In this document: piece by piece, positions 10,703 through 21,532 of the stretch
How the letters are laid out: every line of letters begins with the position of its first letter
Position numbering within the stretch: the stretch's first letter is position 1
Source of the DNA: Nemertoderma westbladi
Lineage: Eukaryota > Xenacoelomorpha > Nemertodermatida > Nemertodermatidae
Assembly (NCBI GenBank): GCA_032718475.1
Contig: JAUCBJ010007194.1
Location: 1 to 64,000 of the forward strand
Length of the DNA: 64,000 nucleotides
Direction: 5' to 3'
Notes under the pieces: generated by a model
The model's input: only the letters and a program-made list of their open reading frames with translations
Databases searched by the model: none
Told to the model about the DNA's origin: nothing
Position numbers and translations under genes: made by a program

Positions 10703-12845
10703 CAGCCAAGTGTGAGATCCAGCTTCACACTACAGCTGAGCAACAGGTATGAGGCTCTTGCCTCTGAGGCGGCAGATCACTGTGAGGGCTATACTGCCTT
10801 TACAGAAGCAGTTAAGTTAGCAGCTGCAGAAACAGTTCCTGTATACCCTCGCAACAGGAAAAGGGCCCCCTGGACTGACAACAAAATTCAGAAGTTCTGA
10901 AATGACCTTCATAAGGCGCAGAAAGAGTCCCGACTCAAACAGACTACAGCGGCCAAGAATGCAGTTAAGGCTGCATCTAGGTCCCTGAACAGGCAGTACT
11001 CTGTTAATCTACAGGAGCTAATAAACCAACAGGTTGATGCCATCAATGATGCTGACGACAGCAGGCAATCATCCCAGGCATGGAAATCGATCAATCTGCT
11101 TACTGGGCGGAAAAGCCAACCAACCACCAAGGTTAAGGCTGAATCACCAGCCGATTGCCTCAATGGTTGGAAAGCCCACTTTGAAAAGCTCCTCAATAAT
11201 GACAGGGTATTGCCCGATAACTTTATAGAAGTAAAAGTGTCTGAGTCTGTACTCCCAGATATTCCCATTGGCGATATCTCCTTTGCAGAAGTGAAGGCTG
11301 CTGCAAAGAGCATTAAGACCAATCGTGACAGTGGAGTAGATGGTGTTCCCCCTGAGGTCTTTAAAATACCTGAGTGTTTAAAGCTCATCTATCCCATCAT
11401 AGTAGACATATACCGAACAACAAGAAATGAAAACAAATAAGTTGGTGCCAGTTCCCAAGAAGGGCAACCTAACACTCTATGGTTCTTTTCGGGGAATCTT
11501 ATTGATCTCGATTGCTGCAAAGCTATACAATAGGATTCTATTAAATCGCATCAGGGATCCCATTGAGAGACTGCTCCATGAAAATCAGAATGGGTTCCGT
11601 AAAGTTCGTGGGACCATGGAGCCCATTTTGGCACTTAGAAGGATAATTGAAGAATTATCAAAAAAGAAAGACAGGCATCTGGCTGTTATCTTTGTTGACT
11701 TCTTCAAGGCCTTTGATCCAGTCTCTCGCTCACGTATGTTCAGCATACTTTCATTATATGGGATTCCTGATGAAATTATTGCAGCAATCAGATCAGTCAG
11801 TATACGATGGTTCGACAACATTTGTGTCTACTGTTGACGGTGACACAGAACCATTTGAAGTGTTATGGGGCGTCCTCCAAGGAGACACACTTGCACCATT
11901 CTTGTTCATTATTGTGGTTGACTATGTTCTACGCATGTCCTTAGATCATCATAATGATGATGGGGTGAAGATAACTCCACCTACTGGCTCCAGAAGTCCA
12001 GGAAATCCTGCGAAGTACCTAACTGATCTAGACTTTGCTGATGACTTAGGAGTACTCTCAGAATCATTAGAGGGAGCCCAATGGCTCCTCAGCTCATTAG
12101 AACATGCTGCTTCTAGTGTTGGTCTTTTTATTAACTCCAGAAAGACCAAAATTTTGACAGTTAACTTTGAAAGTCCTCAGCAAGTCTCTGATCGGATGAG
12201 CATAAGCTCAAAGGATGGTATGCTTGAGCATGTGGACGACTTCTGTTACCTGGGATCATGGATCCGGAAGTCAGGTGAGGACCTTCGAATACGTAAGGGA
12301 AAGGCATGGGCAGCCTTGAATAGGCTTTCCAGGATTTGGAAGGCACCGAGAATAATCGGAAACTTAAGGTCCGATTATTTAGAGCAGCAGTAGTTCCAGT
12401 ACTCCTCTACGGGAGTCCATGCTGGGCTCTAACTGCTGAGGACACCAAATCTCTGGATGGCACATTCACAAGAATGCTACGCCGGGTGCATTGTGTCAAA
12501 TACAATGCACACATCTCCAACCAGACACTATATAACATTGGGGGTGTCTCATTGGTTCCCCCAAGCTTGACACTAGAACAAAATCGCCTCCGCTTTGCAG
12601 GACATTGCTTTCGCCGTGAGGACCAGCCAGTGCATAATCTTGTACTTTGGCAGCCTCATGGAGTGAATAAGCATGGTGGACAGCCCATGACTTTCTTGAG
12701 ACACATCTTAAAGGACACTGGCCTTGAAGATGCGTATGATCTAGCAAATGTCATGGGTGATAGGGAGTTGTGGCGGTGCAATTTTGTTGACAAGCCGGCA
12801 CAGCATTCTCAAAAATGCAGCTGCAATGCAGCATGCCGATCCTAG
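10607..12845 (+). pseudogene. RTE-like endonuclease/reverse transcriptase, decayed
   Basis: The end of the APE-type endonuclease is followed by a linker, RT and the RTE-type C-terminal domain. RT landmarks are DSGVDGVPPE, FVDFFKAFD, a QGD box (GVLQGDTLAPFLF) and FADD (DLDFADDLGVLS) near 12030. The C-terminal part has YGSPCWALTAED and LRFAGHCFRRED. The frame is broken by a TGA at 10898, by frameshifts near 11440, 11790 and 12350, and by missing sequence around the second. It cannot make an active enzyme. The clade call rests on the C-terminal domain and tail and is moderately sure. Confidence 0.82.
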
Positions 12846-12856
12846 TAGTAGTAGAG
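10607..12856 (+). mobile_element. RTE-like non-LTR retrotransposon, 5'-truncated
   Basis: It begins inside the endonuclease at a degenerate SDH motif followed by LIVAKVRLSLR, and ends in a TAG trinucleotide tail (12843-12856), as RTE elements typically do. A shorter copy of the same family lies inverted at 40388-40935. Confidence 0.8.
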
Positions 12857-15800
12857 AGAGAGGGATGGTGATTGATCTACCTAGAGAGAGAGGGGGATGG
12901 TGATTGGTCTACCTAGATAGAGAGGGAAGGTGATTGGTCTACCTAGAGAGAGAGGGATGGTGATTGATCTACCTGAGAGAGAGAGAGGGATGGTGATTGG
13001 CTACCTAGAGAGAGAGGGATGGTGATTGGTCTATCTAGAGAGAGAGGGATGGTGATTGATCTACCTCGAGAGAGAGGGATGGTGATTGATCTACCTAGAG
13101 AGAGAGGGGTGGTGATTGGTCTACCTAGAGAGAGAGGGATGGTGATTGGTCTACCTAGAGAGAGAGGGATGGTGATTGATCTACCTAGAGAGAGAGGGAT
13201 GGTGATTGATCTATCCTGACCAAACACCTACCTAGAGAGAGAGGGATGGTGATTAATCTACCTCGAGAGAGAGGGATGGTGATTGATCTACCTCGAGAGA
13301 GAGGGATGGTGATTGATCTACCTAGAGAGAGAGGGATGGTGATTGATCTACCTAGAGAGAGAGGGATGGTGATTGATCTACCTAGAGAGAGAGGGATGGT
13401 GATTGATCTACCTAGAGAGAGAGGGATGGTGATTGATCTACCTAGAGAGAGAGGGATGGTGATTGATCTACCTAGAGAGAGAGGGATGGTGATTGATCTA
13501 CCTAGAGAGAGAGGGATGGTGATTGATCTACCTAGAGAGAGAGGGATGGTGATTGATCTACCTAGAGAGAGAGGGATGGTGATTGATCTACCTAGAGAGA
13601 GAGGGATGGTGATTGATCTACCTAGAGAGAGAGAGGGATGGTGATTGGTCTACCTAGAGAGAGAGGGATGGTGATTGATCTACCTAGAGAGAGAGGGATG
13701 GTGATTGATCTACCTAGAGAGAGAGGGATGGTGATTGATCTACCTAGAGAGCGAGGATGGTGATTGATCTACCTAGAGAGAGAGGGATGGTGATTGATCT
13801 ACCTAGAGAGAGAGGGATGGTGATTGGTCTACCTAGAGAGAGAGGGATGGTGATTGATCTACCTAGAGAGAGAGGGATGGTGATTGATCTACCTAGAGAG
13901 AGAGGGATGGTGATTGATCTACCTAGAGAGAGAGGGATGGTGATTGATCTACCTAGAGAGAGAGGGATGGTGATTGATCTACCTAGAGAGAGAGGGATGG
14001 TGATTGATCTACCTAGAGAGAGAGGGATGGTGATTGATCTACCTAGAGAGAGAGGGATGGTGATTGATCTACCTAGAGAGAGAGGGATGGTGATTGATCT
14101 ACCTAGAGAGAGAGGGATGGTGATTGATCTACCTAGAGAGAGAGAGGGATGGTGATTGATCTACCTAGAGAGAGAGGGGTGGTGATTGATCTACCTAGAG
14201 AGAGAGGGATGGTGATTGATCTACCTAGAGAGAGAGGGATGGTGATTGATCTACCTAGAGAGAGAGGGATGGTGATTGATCTACCTAGAGAGAGAGGGAT
14301 GGTGATTGATCTACCTAGAGAGAGAGGGATGGTGATTGGTCTACCTAGAGAGAGAGGGATGGTGATTGATCTACCTAGAGAGAGAGGGATGGTGATTGAT
14401 CTACCTAGAGAGAGAGGGATGGTGATTGATCTACCTAGAGAGAGAGGGGTGGTGATTGATCTACCTAGAGAGAGAGGGGTGGTGATTGATCTACCTAGAG
14501 AGAGAGGGGTGGTGATTGATCTACCTAGAGAGAGAGGGATGGTGATTGATCTACCTAGAGAGAGAGGGATGGTGATTGATCTACCTAGAGAGAGAGAGGG
14601 ATGGTGATTGATCTACCTAGAGAGAGAGGGATGGTGATTGATCTACCTAGAGAGAGAGAGGGATGGTGATTGATCTACCTGAGAGAGAGAGGGATGGTGA
14701 TTGATCTACCTAGAGAGAGAGGGGTGGTGATTGATCTACCTAGAGAGAGAGGGGTGGTGATTGATCTACCTAGAGAGAGAGGGGTGGTGATTGATCTACC
14801 TAGAGAGAGAGGGGTGGTGATTGATCTACCTAGAGAGAGAGGGGATGGTGATTGATCTACCTAGAGAGAGAGGGATGGTGATTGATCTACCTAGAGAGAG
14901 AGGGATGGTGATTGATCTACCTAGAGAGAGAGAGGAATGGTGATTGATCTACCTAGAGAGAGAGGGATGGTGATTGATCTACCTAGAGAGAGAGAGGGAT
15001 GGTGATTGATCTACCTAGAGAGAGGAGGGATGGTGATTGATCTACCTAGAGAGAGAGAGGGATGGTGATTGATCTACCTAGAGAGAGAGGGATGGTGATT
15101 GATCTATCTAGAGAGAGAGGGATGGTGATTGATCTACCTAGAGAGAGAGGAATGGTGATTGATCTACCTCGAGAGAGAGGGATGGTGATTGATCTACCTA
15201 GAGAGAGAGGGATGGTGATTGATCTACCTAGAGAGAGAGGGATGGTGATTGATCTACCTAGAGAGAGAGGGATGGTGATTGATCTACCTAGAGAGCGAGG
15301 AATGGTGATTGATCTACCTAGAGAGAGAGGGATGGTGATTGATCTACCTGGAGAGAGAGGGATGGTGATTGGTCTACCTAGAGAGAGAGGGATGGTGATT
15401 GATCTACCTCGAGAGAGAGGGATGGTGATTGGTCTACCTAGAGAGAGAGGGATGGTGATTGATCTATCCTGACCAAACATCTACCTGGAGAGAGAGGGAT
15501 GGTGATTGATCTACCTAGAGAGAGAGGAATGGTGATTGATCTACCTAGAGAGAGAGGGATGGTGATTGATCTACCTAGAGAGAGAGGAATGGTGATTGAT
15601 CTACCTAGAGAGAGAGGGATGGTGATTGATCTACCTAGAGAGAGAGGGATGGTGATTGATCTACCTAGAGAGAGAGGGATGGTGATTGATCTACCTAGAG
15701 AGAGAGAGGGATGGTGATTGATCTACCTAGAGAGAGAGAGGGATGGTGATTGATCTACCTAGAGAGAGAGAGGGATGGTGATTGATCTACCTAGAGAGAG

Positions 15801-18800
15801 AGGGATGGTGATTGATCTATCTAGAGAGAGAGGGATGGTGATTGATCTACCTAGAGAGAGAGGAATGGTGATTGATCTACCTCGAGATAGAGGGATGGTG
15901 ATTGATCTACCTAGAGAGAGAGGGATGGTGATTGATCTATCTAGAGAGAGAGAGATGGTGATTGATATACCTAGAGAGAGAGAGATGGTGATTGATCTAC
16001 CTAGAGAGAGAGGAATGGTGATTGATCTACCTAGAGAGCGAGGAATGGTGATTGATCTACCTAGAGAGAGAGGGATGGTGATTGATCTACCTAGAGAGAG
16101 AGGGATGGTGATTGATCTACCTAGAGAGAGAGGGATGGTGATTGATCTACCTAGAGAGAGAGGAATGGTGATTGATCTACCTCGAGATAGAGGGATGGTG
16201 ATTGATCTACCTAGAGAGAGAGGGATGGTGATTGATCTATCTAGAGAGAGAGAGATGGTGATTGATATACCTAGAGAGAGAGGGATGGTGATTGATCTAC
16301 CTAGAGAGAGAGGGATGGTGATTGATCTACCTAGAGAGAGAGGGATGGTGATTGATCTACCTCGAGAGAGAGGGATGGTGATTGATCTACCTAGAGAGCG
16401 AGGAATGGTGATTGATCTACCTAGAGAGAGAGGGATGGTGATTGATCTACCTAGAGAGAGAGAGGGATGGTGATTGGCTACCTAGAGAGAGAGGGGTGGT
16501 GATTGATCTACCTAGAGAGAGAGGGGTGGTGATTGATCTACCTAGAGAGAGAGGGGTGGTGATTGATCTACCTAGAGAGAGAGGGGTGGTGATTGATCTA
16601 CCTAGAGAGAGAGGGGTGGTGATTGATCTACCTAGAGAGAGAGGGGTGGTGATTGATCTACCTAGAGAGAGAGGGGTGGTGATTGATCTACCTAGAGAGA
16701 GAGGGATGGTGATTGATCTACCTAGAGAGAGAGGGATGGTGATTGATCTACCTAGAGAGAGAGGAATGGTGATTGATCTACCTAGAGAGCGAGGAATGGT
16801 GATTGATCTACCTAGAGAGAGAGGGATGGTGATTGATCTACCTAGAGAGAGAGGGATGGTGATTGATCTACCTAGAGAGAGAGGGGTGGTGATTGATCTA
16901 CCTAGAGAGAGAGGGGTGGTGATTGATCTACCTAGAGAGAGAGGGATGGTGATTGATCTACCTGGAGAGAGAGGGATGGTGATTGGTCTACCTAGAGAGA
17001 GAGGGATGGTGATTGATCTATCCTGACCAAACATCTACCTAGAGAGAGAGGGATGGTGATTGATCTACCTAGAGAGAGAGGGATGGTGATTGATCTACCT
17101 GGAGAGAGAGGGATGGTGATTGGTCTACCTAGAGAGAGAGGGATGGTGATTGATCTATCCTGACCAAACATCTACCTGGAGAGAGAGGGATGGTGATTGA
17201 TCTACCTAGAGAGAGAGGAATGGTGATTGATCTACCTAGAGAGAGAGGAATGGTGATTGATCTACCTAGAGAGCGAGGAATGGTGATTGATCTACCTAGA
17301 GAGAGAGAGGGATGGTGATTGATCTACCTAGAGAGAGAGGGATGGTGATTGATCTATCTAGAGAGAGAGGGATGGTGATTGATCTACCTAGAGAGAGAGG
17401 AATGGTGATTGATCTACCTCGAGATAGAGGGATGGTGATTGATCTACCTAAAGAGAGAGGGATGGTGATTGATCTACCTAAAGAGAGAGGGGTGGTGATT
17501 GATCTACCTAGAGAGAGAGGGGTGGTGATTGATCTACCTAGAGAGAGAGGGATGGTGATTGATCTACCTAGAGAGAGAGGGATGGTGATTGATCTACCTA
17601 GAGAGAGAGGGATGGTGATTGATCTATCCTGACCAAACATCTACCTGGAGAGAGAGGGATGGTGATTGATCTACCTAGAGAGAGAGGGATGGTGATTGAT
17701 CTATCTAGAGAGAGAGGGATGGTGATTGATCTACCTAGAGAGAGAGGAATGGTGATTGATCTACCTCGAGATAGAGGGATGGTGATTGATCTACCTAAAG
17801 AGAGAGGGATGGTGATTGATCTACCTATAGAGAGAGGGATGGTGATTGATCTACCTAGAGAGAGAGGGATGGTGATTGATCTACCTAGAGAGAGAGGGAT
17901 GGTGATTGATCTACCTAGAGAGAGAGGGATGGTGATTGATCTACCTAGAGAGAGAGGGATGGTGATTGATCTATCCTGACCATTCACCTACCTAGAAAGA
18001 GAGGGATGGTGATTGATCTACCTCGAGAGAGAGGGATGGTGATTGATCTACCTCGAGAGAGAGGGATGGTGATTGATCTACCTGAAGAGAGAGGGATGGT
18101 GATTGATCTACCTAGAGAGAGAGGGATGGTGATTGATCTACCTAAAGAGAGAGGGATGGTGATTGATCTACCTAGAGAGAGAGGGATGGTGATTGATCTA
18201 CCTCGAGATAGAGGGATGGTGATTGATCTACCTAAAGAGAGAGGGATGGTGATTGATCTACCTAAAGAGAGAGGGATGGTGATTGATCTACCTAGAGAGA
18301 GAGGGATGGTGATTGATCTACCTAAAGAGAGAGGGATGGTGATTGATCTACCTAAAGAGAGAGGGATGGTGATTGATCTACCTAGAGAGAGAGGGATGGT
18401 GATTGATCTACCTAGAGAGAGAGGGATGGTGATTGATCTACCTAGAGAGAGAGGGATGGTGATTGATCTACCTAGAGAGAGAGGGATGGTGATTGATCTA
18501 TCCTGACCATTCACCTACCTAGAAAGAGAGGGATGGTGATTGATCTACCTCGAGAGAGAGGGATGGTGATTGATCTACCTAAAGAGAGAGGGATGGTGAT
18601 TGATCTACCTAGAGAGAGAGGGATGGTGATTGATCTACCTAAAGAGAGAGGGATGGTGATTGATCTACCTAGAGAGAGAGGGATGGTGATTGATCTACCT
18701 AAAGAGAGAGGGATGGTGATTGATCTACCTAGAGAGAGAGGGATGGTGATTGATCTACCTAAAGAGAGAGGGATGGTGATTGATCTACCTAGAGAGAGAG

Positions 18801-19130
18801 GGATGGTGATTGATCTACCTAAAGAGAGAGGGATGGTGATTGATCTACCTAGAGAGAGAGGGATGGTGATTGATCTACCTCGAGATAGAGGGATGGTGAT
18901 TGATCTACCTAAAGAGAGAGGGATGGTGATTGATCTACCTAGAGAGAGAGGGATGGTGATTGATCTACCTAGAGAGAGAGGGATGGTGATTGATCTACCT
19001 AAAGAGAGAGGGATGGTGATTGATCTACCTAGAGAGAGAGGGATGGTGATTGATCTACCTAGAGAGAGAGAGGGATGGTGATTGATCTACCTAGAGAGAG
19101 AGGGATGGTGATTGATCTATCCTGACCAAT
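12857..19130. repeat. 30-bp minisatellite array, about 208 units
   Basis: The unit reads ATGGTGATTGATCTACCTAG plus (AG)3-4 and GG, 30 bp. Units differ mainly at GGATGG/GGGTGG, CTAGAG/CTCGAG/CTAAAG and ATCTAC/GTCTAC. As 30 is a multiple of three, long open frames appear on both strands (MVIDLPRERG on plus, RSITIPLSLG on minus); these are by-products, with no start context or non-repeat domain. 32-bp and other off-length units break the phase at places such as 13630, 14140 and 15710. Eight variant units with CTATCCTGACCA separate blocks. Confidence 0.95.
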
Positions 19131-19757
19131 CAGGTCAGGATAGGTATAGCTTTGTGTGTTCTATCCCTTTGGTGGGATAACGCATCTGACTTTAGACTAT
19201 TGGCTGCCTTCCAATAATATTGGGTACTGTCTGTACAATACGTACAGTACAGTACAGTTGACAGATTAATATTTTATAATAATTCTTACAGTATCTACTT
19301 AAAAATTTGGTAATAATAAACTTAGAATCTGTGGTTTATAGACTGTGACTGATTGGTCTTTGAGTCTAGCAGAGCCGAGTTGAGTTGAAGAGCAGTTAGC
19401 AGAAGATGGTTGATTCGTGAAGCATACAACTCGTCATAATAGTAATAAATAATAATGTCAGGTATTCGGCTTCGACCTTTTGCTATCATGTCTCTTTGTT
19501 GCCCCCCCCCCCCCCCTTCTACTGACTAAGAATTTAAATTAAATTATCAAATGTAATTCTATTTTTTGGCGATTTTGGGGCCAGTGCTCAAAAAAGCAGC
19601 AACTGTAAAGAACATTTTTATTTATGCCATAATACAGTGTAATTATAAAATATTTCAACACGGCCAATACTAATTTGTTAATTCGAATTCTAATTCTAAC
19701 ACAATAGTACTGATTCTTCCCTGCAGTTTAATCGAAAACATATAGAATATCTGCAGA
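19131..19757. other. gene-free spacer
   Basis: The edge holds CCTGACC-AATC-AGGTCAGG, which partly mirrors the last minisatellite unit. A run of 17 C begins at 19502. Nothing else is recognised. Confidence 0.5.
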
Positions 19758-20183
19758 TTACAAAATTACGTGTTGAATTGGAGGTATAGCGTTCCCATCA
19801 CAATCACTCAGATTACATCTGCAACTAATAGGTAAACGACCTGTCATCTTTATGCGATGGGAAACCTGGACTTCTCCAGTAAACTTGTTAACCACCCGAC
19901 AAGGACCGATAACGAATCCCGATCGAGTAGAAGTTGGTTGACAACATGAACAGAATCGATCCCAAGTAGTCACATTACTCGCGAAACTGGTTCTTAAGAA
20001 TGATCGCGACACACAACTGCCGACACAAACAGGAACCTTAGTCAACCTCCATGGTAAACAACCGGGTATGTTTACTCGCATTGACCGGTAGGAGACGCCG
20101 CATGCGTCATTTAACCCAGAAGTGACGCTTCCTATTAACAGTAGTGGCAGAGCAAGCGAAACCCAGAAAGGTTTACCTGCCAT
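19758..20183 (-). CDS. bursicon alpha-like secreted cystine-knot hormone subunit
   Basis: Likely a host gene. ATG at 20183 gives a signal peptide (FWVSLALPLLLIGSV), better than the in-frame ATG at 20273. The mature part has eleven cysteines in the bursicon/CTCK order: C, PGC-x-P, C-V-G-x-C-x-S, W-x3-C-x-CC, C, C-x-C-x4-C. The W before CxCC, VCVGSC and PGC are typical of bursicon alpha. In insects bursicon is an alpha/beta heterodimer acting on the LGR2-type receptor; whether that holds here is inference. The 142-aa size fits, with no internal intron, though an upstream exon is possible. A beta-like gene lies divergently 1.35 kb away. Alternatives are other CTCK hormones such as GPA2-like proteins. 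Confidence 0.68.
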   Translation of the reverse strand: MAGKPFWVSLALPLLLIGSVTSGLNDACGVSYRSMRVNIPGCLPWRLTKVPVCVGSCVSRSFLRTSFASNVTTWDRFCSCCQPTSTRSGFVIGPCRVVNKFTGEVQVSHRIKMTGRLPISCRCNLSDCDGNAIPPIQHVIL

Positions 20184-20273
20184 CCAGAATCGCGCGCGTA
20201 AATCGAGTTTACCTACAAAGTAATCAAAGTAAGTTATACAGCTTCCAAAATGATCGCTAATGGGCCGTCTCAA

Positions 20274-21532
20274 ACCAATTCCTCAATACCTTTGTAAATA
20301 ATATGATATTGGTGGTAAAAAAATTATAATTATTTCAGTAAATTCTTTATGTGCGGTCAATTTGAAGTTAACGAAATAAATTCATTGCATTATTAATCTA
20401 ATGTGTTCTATAATAATTTCATTTTCAAGTCGGCGTGAAATACGCCGTGAAATAAAGTAAAACTCAATGATGGGCTATGAGGTGCTATATATCACGGCGT
20501 GAAATACAGCAACAGTAATCTTTTAATATGATTGTACGGTATTCTACGGTTACGCTGAGGAAGATCTTACAGTATGTCCTTCATCACAGATCCAGACAGC
20601 ACAATCTACATAGGTCGTTACAGGTACCGGACCGCGTACTGTACCAGTGTCGCAGTGTCATTCATTATGTTGCTACCTACACTGTTGTTACTGGTACGGG
20701 TTTACGGTATAAAATTGATTTATAATCAATAAAACTTTGAAACTTGAAAATAAAACGACATAAACGATTTAAATAAAGTATATACCTGTATATCACTTTC
20801 AGGCACTCATTCCATATTTCATTCACTCGCTTACTCTAACCCGGAAATATTCCCTATCAAGTCAGCGTGAAATACAGTGCTATACTTTAGTTAAATCGCA
20901 TACATAGTTAATATTTCATTAATATAATATGAATTAACTATTACAAAGTTCTTACCTGTAATAAAGTTTTCAAAAAGTAGATTAGTAGTTTGGTTCATAA
21001 TTGGTAATTTTTATCATTTTATATAAATTTATCGTTCCTGACCTTGGACTGAATAAGGGGAAAAGTTTGTTGAGTAGTTTGGCCAATCAAGTTTGCATTT
21101 GGGTGATGACCAAATACACCCAATCAGGAACGATACCCAGAAAACTATTTCAGCAAAATCGTTATAACTTTTTGTTGGGCACAGTTTTTGCAATAACCCA
21201 CCCATAACACCAATAATAAAGCAAAATCGTGAAAGTTTTATGTGAGTCGAGACTGAAATTACTAAAATTTTAACTGAATCTAAGAAATTTTTATTTTTAC
21301 TGGCTACATATAATTATATACTGTAGTATTAAGTGTAGTATAATATTATTACTAATTGAAATTGTAATTGAAATAATAATGAAATACGGTGTATTAAAAT
21401 GTGACTTGAAATAAAATTCCAGAATAAACAAAAATACGTAGGCCTATATGGTACAGTAAGTTATAGATACATTATTACATAGAGTAGATATATTTATATA
21501 TTATTACAAAGATACATTAATACAATAAAAAT
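20274..21532. other. intergenic region between the two hormone-like genes
   Basis: AT-rich; it would hold both promoters, but no certain core element can be named. ATCGTTCCTGA near 21028 and TCAGGAACGAT near 21124 form an 11-bp inverted repeat, perhaps a small transposon remnant. Confidence 0.4.

Noticed and set aside
12857-19081. Many 60-230-codon ORFs in the 30-bp array as a repeat protein gene
   Set aside because: They follow from a stop-free unit whose length is a multiple of three; no flanking domain, splice or start evidence.
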